Assembly: GCF_030936135.1 (NCBI RefSeq)
Contig: NC_082620.1
Coordinates: 4,526,001 to 4,590,000, forward strand
Direction of reading: 5' to 3'
Source: Gavia stellata
Lineage: Eukaryota; Chordata; Aves; Gaviiformes; Gaviidae
Length of the DNA stretch: 64,000 nt
The translations under genes were made by a program, and so were the position numbers. Shown one piece after another: positions 45,346-64,000 of this stretch (the first letter of the stretch is position 1; each line of letters begins with the position of its first letter). The notes beneath the pieces were generated by a model. The model ran no database searches and was not told the origin of the DNA. It worked only from the letters and a program-made list of their open reading frames with translations.

Positions 45346-48183
45346 ATGGGACAGTAATAAGTAGCACAATGAAGGCTACATTAAAAGAAAAACCCAGAAT
45401 TCATGGGCAAGGGAAATCTTAACTGTGTTGCTACCATAGTAAAAAGGGAATTTAGTATTCTGAATCTTGAGTGAGGACAGTCACCTATAGCTACTACATT
45501 TATCTATTTACTAACTTGGGTTAGGCTGAATAAGAAGATAATATTTTGCAGAGAAAATTAAGTTTCCCTGAACTTTAGCTACATTTTTGGAGCTGACAGT
45601 TTGACCTATATGACTCACAGAATCATGCGAGTAGGAAATTAGAACGTCAAAGCTTGTTTCCTGTTTGCAGATGGGTATTGTTCTCTAACCTATACTAAAC
45701 CAGGAATGGCACAGAGAAATGCAAATTAATGTTTCCCCTGGACTGAAATAGTAACATTTCACCCATAATTTGTTATTACAAGGTTATGATAGTAAAGCAC
45801 TGTTGCAATACTACTGACTCTTCCAAGTAAAGTCAGTACTTCCATAAGTCCTGTGTAAAAGCCTGGATGTAACATTTTAGTTGAAAATTAAGATTATGCA
45901 GATTGTCTGGGATGTAGTGCTTCTTTCTGTAAATCATTACTTAATCTCAAACTAAGACTTACAAAGGGTACTAGGGTTACTATTTCAAGGCTCAGCCAAA
46001 GAATTGCCTATGGAACTTTTTCTAAGAACTGCCTAGTGCCCTGGCCACATCCTGTGATGGTTTCTTTCTTTCTCCCTTACAAATTCCTGATTTTCTTTTT
46101 GTGGAAATAATTTTTTTTCCATTTCCATCTTAATTACTGTGCAGCATTGAGCATCTAACACATTCCATTAAAGATGTGGCCTCATTACAGAAGTAAATAA
46201 AGTGGTTCCTGCTGCTGTTGCAGTATTTATAAAATATTTTGAGTCTGAATTGCATGTGTGGTGTAAAGGCCCTGTGTTCTCTTAATAGAACAAAACCAAA
46301 CACAGTGATGTAAAAAAAAAGCCTCATTTTTGCTTGTAGAACATCTGTGAATGCATTATAACTCTCTTATAAAGAAGTTCAGTGAACTGCATTATTCACA
46401 AACCTTGCATTTTCAAGTACATAGATTCTCTGTTAGATCTAGTCCACTCTTGAAAGTTATACCTAGTATTTTTGAATAGGTCACATCACTGACTATGATG
46501 CTGATATTTATAACTGATTGGAACGGTAGATTGTCAGTGTGCGCTTACTTCTAGTGCTGTAACAGGCAGGTTTCTGGATCCCACTAGTAAAACAAAAGAT
46601 CCATATTTGGTAGTCAGTGTAATTTTTGAACACTGTTCCGTTTTGTATAGACAAAACTGTGCCAACATCATTCTACCTAGTTAAAAATCATGCAGTTATC
46701 AGACATCAAATTTGCTTAATAACAGGATGACTAAAATTAGTATACTACATGCAATTTATTTTATTGAAAGACCCATCATACATAACTACATTAAAACCCA
46801 GTGAAATATAACTGTTTGAAGACCAAAGCTTTATAAAACATCCTATTGAATTTGCAGTTTCTCTAGAATTACACAAAGTGCACCAACACACACCAGCATC
46901 ATTATTTAGAAGAATAAACCTAGATTTAAAGTGCAGTTTTACTCTGAAAAGTGACCACATAAATAGGGTGCTTTCCCATTACAAAGATTGCTCTGTTTAT
47001 TCAGAAGCACAGTAGTTGACATGAGTACTGAAAATAAATCTTTCTTGAAATATATCTTTCTTGCCTGCTATTCTTGCCAGTCATAGACAGCGAGCAAAAG
47101 AGAAAAGTAGATCTTGTCCTTTCCTATGCACCATCAACAATATAGTTATCTTCAATCAGTTATGGCAGTTTGATTGCTAAGGTGTCACGGGGGGCATAAT
47201 TTATCCTTCAGTACCTTTATTACTATTGATGATAAACAAACCCAGCCTCATTATCAAAGGACGGTGTAAGCTTGCCTGACCTCAAGGGGAAAAATGGCAG
47301 ACTGAGCACATTTGATGCAGGAATCACCAAGAAAAAGAACGAAGAATCCTTGATGCTACTTTCTGTCACAGTGCAGTTACAGGTGCACTTCTAAGTTGGG
47401 ACTTGATTTTATTACACTAATCTCCTTGTAGATTCTCTGTAGACAGCCACATTTACAGGCTGGAGCTAGCAGAACACTGATGTTCTAGTGTATGGAATTG
47501 CAGAATTTCACGTGGGGCTCTCAGTTTGCATGCCTGATGCTAGCTCCACTGTGGGTTACACATCTTCCTGATAGCGTCTTGACTCCCCCGCTGGGTTTTA
47601 TAGGAGCCTTGTAGGCCCTAGGGGCACCTGTGATGTTCTGTGTTTAGCTTCTGGTTTCCAGACTCACCCCCTAAGCTCACAGGGAAGCCTGCACCTCTGC
47701 CTTAGCTCCTTGGGGATCCCCTGCCCAGGGAAGGAGGATGATGGGTTGTCACAGTTATGATCCTGGAACATGTCCCTGGTTCTAGATTTGCCCAACAGCA
47801 TCTAGGCTTCCTGCCCTGAGAGTCTCAAATTCTGCTGGATTTGTTGATCTGAAAAATGTGACCAGAGTCATCTACAGTATGAAAAAGCTGTTGACCCATT
47901 AGGTAGCATCTTGGAAACCTTGACTTTTTTAATAAGGCACATAATCCAAACAAAAATGGGATGACAGCAAATAAAGGGAGGTAGAATTCTATCACCATGA
48001 CATTCACAGTGCCTCTCTAGTTTATAGTCACATAATACAGACAATGTACTGTTAGATTCAAAACTAGATTTCTATCAAAGAAAAACATTTCACTTATGTA
48101 GTCTTAATATCCTAGCATTTCTTCTCAACTCGTTACAGAAAACAATTCTGGCTATATACATTTGGTTCAAAAGTAAAAGCTCA

Positions 48184-48189
48184 TTTATT
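48184..48189 (-). terminator. NMNAT1: Candidate NMNAT1 poly(A) signal AATAAA
   Basis: AATAAA on the minus strand about 815 nt after the stop. Mammalian NMNAT1 has a long 3' untranslated region, and further AATAAA copies exist near 46753-46764, so the site used cannot be decided from sequence. Confidence 0.35.
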
Positions 48190-49004
48190 ATTTGAAATAA
48201 AGGGACAACTGTCTGAGAATCAGTGCAGTGACACTATTATTAATCTCTATCCATTAAATCAATGGCTATAAACCAGTTTCTGAAGTAGGTCTGTCCTTCC
48301 ATAAGAAAAAGTGCTGAACTTAACAGCTCTGCAAACATGACTAGAAAAGCAAAGCACAAGGCATTTCTGGGAGCAAATTGCATGACGGCAGACAAACAGG
48401 CTGCATATTTGAAAGGCAGGCAACTCAAAGCATGGTGTATCTAGCACCATTTCAGCCAGGAGTAAATTTTCCCCTTCCAGGACAGAGCTACATGATTTCT
48501 TTGAGGTGCACCACATGTTGGCAATTTTTTAAAAAATGAGTTACATAGATTTACTATCAGTAAGTGGTACATTTTGAAATTAAATGGCTTTGTCTGTTAA
48601 AACACTGTAAATTATTAAAAATATTTGTATTAGTATTTTATAAATAGCAGTCAGAGCAGTCTGAGTTAAAAATAATCAGAACATTTTCATTTGTTTTGTT
48701 TGTTAATTTGTAATTCTCATATGCAAGTATGAATTCTTATACTTAGTTCACTGCACTGTGACAAAATGTTTAAACGTGAAAACCTTATTGTTGGACTTAA
48801 AAAAGGTTGTGTAGGTTCAATTATTGAGTGCACCAAACCTCAACAGCAGCTACATATGTACTAAAGCCACAGAATTACCCCAGTATTTACTTAAAAAAAA
48901 AACCAAAATAACACACCCAAACAAACACTCCCCCCCCCAACCATTTTCCTGTACTGAACTGTAGCTTTTTCACAGCAGAAAGTAAGTCAGTTCTATAATG
49001 CCTG

Positions 49005-52365
<3,361 letters not shown>

Positions 52366-52407
52366 CTACAGAGCCAAGTGGAGAATGTTGGTGCTAGTTA
52401 CTGGCCA

Positions 52408-55400
52408 CTACAAGAAGAAACCAGATTGAAAAATAGTTATTCCTACTTATTTGTGCTGCCAATAAGCAGAAGATTTCAAGGTCAAATTGAACACTGTATT
52501 TTCCTTCCATCATCATTTGGCCTGTGATTGTTCATGTGATACTGCATTACCCAATTTTTAAGAAATTAAAATGACTGCCTCTAGTTCTTCTGGTTATCCC
52601 TGGATAGAGGTACAATGCAAGGAGCTGAGACAACAGTGACATTATGTTGCAGAAGGGAGGATAATTCTTCTGTGGGGCTTTAGAAATCAAGGATGGAGAG
52701 AAAAGTGAGTGTGCTTAGAAGACATGTAATAGAGAAGTGAACTCAAATTTGCCTTGCCCGTGTATTATCAAAACAGCTGCGATTCCTTCCTATATGCAAG
52801 AGGAATCATCTTTAAAAATGCAATCACTGAAAACGGGCTGCTTGCCTAAAGAGAGGAAAGCATACTGCCCACTCCAAAGAAAAGCAGCTCATGCAGAAAA
52901 TCTTCATGAGGAGAGATTATTTGTCCTGATTGCAGGACACACTTTATTAGAACTTTGCAGGTTTTTTTTAATTTGCCAATGCCAATCAACTGCCAAGAGA
53001 CACATCTGCAGGGAACTTCCTTAGAAGTAACTTCCTTACTTCTAGTGCTTACGGGGGGGGAATAGAACAACCTATAACAGTTCCCAGTGCTGCTATTCTA
53101 AATTGCAGTGAGTCTTTTCAGCAAACTCTATAGAACTAACATTATATTTTACTAAATTCTGGAGGAGAGGAGCGTTAACGTTTCTTTGTTTGGGATTTAT
53201 TTACATTTCACATGCTCTTGGTATGTGAGAAGAGAGTGCTATGGACTAAACATGGAAACAACCAATCTACTTTGTGTTGCAGAAAGTAAGTGGTAGGTCT
53301 ACCAGTGGAACAGATGATAGAAGAACAGTGAATTAAAGAAAGTTTAGTAAAAGCTGCAATTAAATACCAGATTTTTTTTTCCTTTTTTAAAATACAACAG
53401 CACTGTTCCAATGTGGAACTTCAGTTTCAGAAAGCTGCTTAAGAATTGGTGAAAATAAGGAAATTTCACTACTTCTCTTTTTCATTTCTCCTCACACTAC
53501 ATGGATTTTTGCTTCTCGGTGTTCTTTTCTTTCATGAGAATATTCTGGCTTGCCAAGATGGTTCCCCCTAGCCTGGCCCTGAGCAAATGAAAACTGGCAT
53601 ATGTTACGGGCCATTCTCCTGCTGTTGCTGTTTGTGAGATGTCCGAGACATCCGAGTTGAGCACTGAACACTCTGCCGTTGTTCCTACAGCAACATCGCT
53701 GCCTGCAAAAATCCCACAAGGTCACCCTCACGTTCTGCCTCCTTTACAAAGAAGCTGTGTGATGTTCGCAGCCGCCACAGCGCTGAGATACCATCACAGC
53801 TACATCTTGAAACAGCTACTATGTACTAATATCAAATAGCCCTTCAATAAAAGGAGGTCTTGCAAGGCTTCACATTTTGCAAGTGTTAGTGCTCTCCTAT
53901 GCTTTCAAGAGTTTCACAAACTTTTAAGATATTCTTTATTACTGCAGAGTAGTTCAGCATTTGAAGGGTTTGGTGTCACTTGGAATGCAGTCTTCACAGG
54001 GGCATCAGCTAAAAGAGTTACTATGGGAACAGGCAAGGAAAGGAGTTAGACTTGCCTTTGTGATGCATAAAGCCCTACTTTCTAAAGAAAGTGACTCATG
54101 CTGCAAATTTGAAAAGGCTTGATTTTCTCCTTTAAAAAAAAAAAGCAAGGCCAAAAATAGAAAATTTGAAGATGAAAATATATAGTGCCTTTTCTGGAGT
54201 TAGTCAAATGTCCGTTTTCATGCTAGCTAATTTCACAGTCTTCAGAAACAGGCAGTTATTGCTTCATAAACTCATCTTGTAGCGCTTCATATCTGCGTAG
54301 AAATTGATAATATAATTTAATGGTTTGCACATACCCTCAAGTCTCCTAATTTGCATTGACATCCTCTGTCTAGCACTGCTTTCATAGAAAACAGCTCCAT
54401 GGTTGATGTGGAGAGCGGAGGAAATGACAAAGAGGTATCATCACATGATTACCCTCCCTGTTATGTCATCCTTATAACCAACACAGCACCATCAGAAATG
54501 ACCTTCATAGAGCTCTGACTTTTTTTGGGAAAGCTATGCAATTTGCACATCCCAGGAGAGAAAAAGACTAGATTCCAGTGATGATTAAAGCCCAGCCACT
54601 GCCAGAGCTGTATATGGAATTATGCCTATTCTTATTGTAAAATAACGTAAGTAGTTTTGATGAATTACATGTAATTTGGCACCGCTTGACACAATTCTAA
54701 TTATCGCAGTTTGACCACCAGATCCAAACTAGCAGCCCAGCTCCTGCTATACAGAGGTGACAGAGATCTGTATGCAGGTGTTTAGTTTCACAAAACTGAG
54801 AACAGTCTTAAAATAATTAACGCTACACTACGCCAAATACTAAACAAAGTATTAGTAAAATCTCTCTACAGAGACTTAAGGGGAATCAAAGTAAAATGGC
54901 CTTCACTCAGTGTAGGCCATCCTGGATCATTTTCCCTTCTGCTTCAGAAGGAAAAATGAGGTGCCCTGTGATGTAGTCCTTTACCTATATGCTTATATAT
55001 CATCTCACCATGCTTATACATGATCTTACCAATATTTAGTGTGTACTACTTACAGTCCTGCTAGTGCTTAGCTGGATTCAACGTGTATTTGCACTAAAAA
55101 ACATCGAAGAATGCCTACAGTAGGATTTGGGATGGTTCTGAAAGCCAACCTATTCGCTTGTGTGGATAAGCAGGTAATTGTGCGTATGCGTTGGTCGATC
55201 TCATTTGTATTTCAGAGATGAATATTTATTAAACATGCTTATGTCTCTGTAGCATATAAACATCATTAAGTTTTCGGTGCGGAGGCTGTTGCTGGAAGCC
55301 CTCGCCCGCTAAGCACGCCAGTTTTCGGTCCGTGGCAGCAACCTCCTCCCCACAGCTCCACGCCGCCAGAGGCCCGCACACGGGCACGGCCCCCGACCGT

Positions 55401-55502
55401 GCGGGGCGCAGGATCAGGCCCCACCCCCGCCAAGCCCCCGCCGCCGCAGCAGCACCCACCGGCGGGCCCCGCCGCCGCCGCCCCGCCGCCGCCCGCGCTT
55501 AC
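52408..55502 (-). other. NMNAT1: NMNAT1 intron 1 (non-coding leader intron, about 3.1 kb)
   Basis: AT-rich intron between the CpG-island leader exon and the first coding exon. A CpG-containing plus-strand open frame at 53639-53839 has no family resemblance. No mobile element recognised. Confidence 0.65.
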
Positions 55503-55860
55503 CGCCCGGGGCCGCGCCGCCAGCTCCGCGCAGAGGGGCCGCACTGGGCGGCGCGGCGGCGGCGCGCTCTCATTGGCCCGGGCGCGCCGGAAGCGGCGCC
55601 GGTCGCAGGCGTCCCGCTCCCCCTCGGTTGGCGCTGCCTTCCCGCCCGCCGCGGCCTGCCCCAGGTGAGGCGGCGGCGGGCCCGGGCGGCGGTCAGGGCG
55701 GTCGCGGCCTGCTGGAGGGGGTCTGGGCGGGCTCACCTCCGCGAGCTGCGGGCGCGAAGGAGGAAGAGCCGGGCGGGAGCCTGGCCTCGGGGATAGGCAG
55801 GACTCGGGCAGTGCCCAACTTCCTTCCTTTCGGTTCTCCCCCTCCGGCCCTCCTGTTCGC
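55320..55860. promoter_or_regulatory. CpG island / bidirectional NMNAT1-LZIC promoter
   Basis: A GC- and CpG-dense block of about 0.5 kb lies between the divergent first exons. On the minus strand a leader exon ends at 55503 with donor GCG|GTAAGC (NMNAT1). On the plus strand a leader exon ends at 55664 with donor CCAG|GTGAGG (LZIC). Between them are an inverse CCAAT (55572-55576) and an ETS-type CCGGAAG (55587-55593), both typical of bidirectional TATA-less promoters. Start sites within about 55540-55600 are inferred. Confidence 0.8.
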
Positions 55861-56437
55861 TCGCCTCTCGCACCTTTCTAGCGGGGAGGATCGCGTTTCC
55901 TTCTCTGTCTTCCGGCTGCCGGAGCCGTTGGCGTTAGTGCAACCTCAGAACTTGCTGGTCAAGGGCTGTTGAGCCGGTGCGTGACCAGGGCTGTCCCGCC
56001 TGCCGCTGCCGACGGCTGCCCCCGTGTGATACCCAAAGCACGGATTTCCTCTGGAGTGCTCTCGTTTTCTACAGCTACTGGTTCCATCTACGGTGTCTGC
56101 ATGCTCCAGACGCCTTAAATAGTCTCTTAAATAGTTTCCCAAGGGGCAGTTGAGGAGTAGAATCTGTTGTTTCATATAGCGGGACCTCAGTATTTCAGTA
56201 ATTGCTGCTTGGTTTCAAACCTGTTTGTTTTTATGTGCTGTGGCTGTTTGAGTTATTACCCTGGTGAGCTGCCTCTTGCTACAAAGAGAACAATCCTGTT
56301 GACCTAGCCTAGCAATTCTCATCCCCGAGTGTTTTGATTAGACGTTCCATCATCAAGATATTGCATAATTTTATTGATACTTGGAGAATTTTAAAATAAG
56401 TTGTTGATACACAACAATAAAACGTTCTTTTTCCTAG
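55665..56437 (+). other. LZIC: LZIC intron 1 (leader intron)
   Basis: The first part is the right flank of the CpG island; the rest turns AT-rich. No exon or mobile element seen. Confidence 0.7.
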
Positions 56438-56444
56438 GAGTGTC

Positions 56445-56450
56445 ATGTAA
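56445..56450 (+). other. LZIC: Start-stop element ATGTAA in LZIC leader
   Basis: An ATG directly followed by TAA lies 30 nt before the LZIC start ATG, in the first bases of the exon. Its context has G at -3 and T at +4 (moderate). Such minimal uORFs can pause ribosomes without producing a peptide. Confidence 0.7.
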
Positions 56451-63157
<6,707 letters not shown>

Positions 63158-63481
63158 AGAGGTGCGTGAGGCTTGTGTCTCTCCAGTTATCAGCAGCATT
63201 GGACTTCTGTCATATTGCATTAGTTTTTTCTATTTTTAACATGTTGAAAAAAAGAAAAGCAAAACAAAAAACCCCCAAACCCTAAATCTCTTGGGCTCTT
63301 AACCAGAAGATATGAATTAAACAGCCTTAAGTGCACTTTGGAACCTTGGTGTCTGTACCCCTTAGTAACATAAGCTCTGAGGCTGAACACTAAGTGGTAC
63401 TCTAAAAACAAAAGCATGGTATGACTGTCTTTGGAAAGAATCAGATATTTTGAACTTTTCTGAATGTGTATTTCTCTAACT

Positions 63482-63487
63482 ATTAAA
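63482..63487 (+). terminator. LZIC: Candidate LZIC poly(A) signal ATTAAA
   Basis: ATTAAA 325 nt after the LZIC stop; another ATTAAA is at 63316-63321. No AATAAA is seen between the stop and the window end, so a longer transcript ending outside cannot be excluded. Confidence 0.4.
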
Positions 63488-64000
63488 ATGTAATCTTTTT
63501 GCATGTGGTTGTAGCAATCAGATCTTTTTCAGGAGCAGTCCTAATGAGTGAGTGGGTTTTTTGGGTGATTCTTCAAGTTGCTCTCAAGTTGTCTTAATTT
63601 TTGTCTGGACTCCCTATTAGAGTAGCTTATACTACAAATGCATTGAAGCTCTGTAAAATTGACATAGTTTATTTGAAATGCCATCTTTCTACAAACTGTT
63701 TGCAGAAGAACCAAAATGAGACTGTATGCTGATCATTGGCCCTGAGCTGCTTGTTTGCCGTGCACATGAATGACTGCCATTGTGTCCTAGCCTTGACTGA
63801 CAAACAATGGAAGCCCTGTAGGGAGGCTTCTGGAGTAATTGAACGTTGTGTATTGAAATGACAGGGAATTGTTAGGAAATGGGAATGAGAAGCTCTTTCT
63901 GTGACCTCTTACTTTAGCTCTGGGTGTATAACTACATGCTACCGTTATTTCCCAGTATTTCTGAGATAGCATGAAATAGCTTGCAAGTAGAAACAAGTCT
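63488..64000. other. Downstream flank of LZIC
   Basis: About 0.5 kb of AT-rich DNA, possibly still LZIC 3' untranslated region. In other amniotes CTNNBIP1 follows further on; no exon of it is visible here. Confidence 0.5.

Larger units (their letters stand above)
44250..48990. other. Intergenic region RBP7-NMNAT1
   Basis: About 4.7 kb, mostly AT-rich, with old SINE-like fragments around 44905-45345 and a GC-richer patch at about 47460-47830. The left end of this stretch (below about 49004) probably includes the NMNAT1 3' untranslated region. No exon recognised. Confidence 0.65.

Noticed and set aside
53639-53839. Plus-strand 66-codon open frame in NMNAT1 intron 1
   Set aside because: No family resemblance and no matching splice or promoter context.
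55266-55796. Overlapping open frames in the NMNAT1/LZIC CpG island
   Set aside because: Composition artefacts; splice donors and family sequences show that only leader exons lie here.

Overview
This is eukaryotic nuclear DNA, most likely from a bird. The genes are split into short exons with consensus GT-AG introns, the introns are AT-rich, two CpG-island promoters are present, and CR1-type LINE tails and one LTR of a family I recall as common in neoavian birds are interspersed. The gene order UBE4B - RBP7 - NMNAT1 - LZIC is the conserved amniote block known from human 1p36.22, here inverted. I know of no bacterial, plasmid or phage content that would fit, and see none.

Layout. Positions 195-36065 (minus strand) hold 23 coding exons of UBE4B, from the start codon to residue 1074; the C-terminal part with the catalytic U-box lies beyond the left edge. 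Its CpG-island promoter is at about 35930-36830. A 114-nt in-frame open segment at 18445-18558, with splice sites in exactly the phase of the flanking exons, looks like an unlisted alternative cassette exon. Positions 36830-40440 are intergenic with a CR1 fragment. RBP7 (minus, 40633-44087, four exons, 134 residues) has a TATA-box promoter. Positions 44250-49000 are intergenic, with old SINE-like fragments and one GC-richer patch. NMNAT1 (minus, coding 49005-52350, four coding exons, 282 residues) and LZIC (plus, coding 56481-63157, six coding exons, 190 residues) diverge from a shared CpG island at about 55320-55860. An LTR lies inside the last LZIC intron.

The genes do not form a single pathway. 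UBE4B is a ubiquitin chain-elongating ligase, RBP7 a cytosolic retinol carrier, NMNAT1 the nuclear NAD synthase, and LZIC a small leucine-zipper/ICAT-domain protein. NMNAT1 and LZIC probably share regulation through their common promoter. All exon boundaries were placed by hand from splice motifs, reading-frame continuity and remembered family sequences; no alignment was run. The most notable observations are the candidate UBE4B cassette exon, a tandem splice acceptor in NMNAT1 in which one choice gives an immediate stop, and a minimal start-stop uORF in the LZIC leader.
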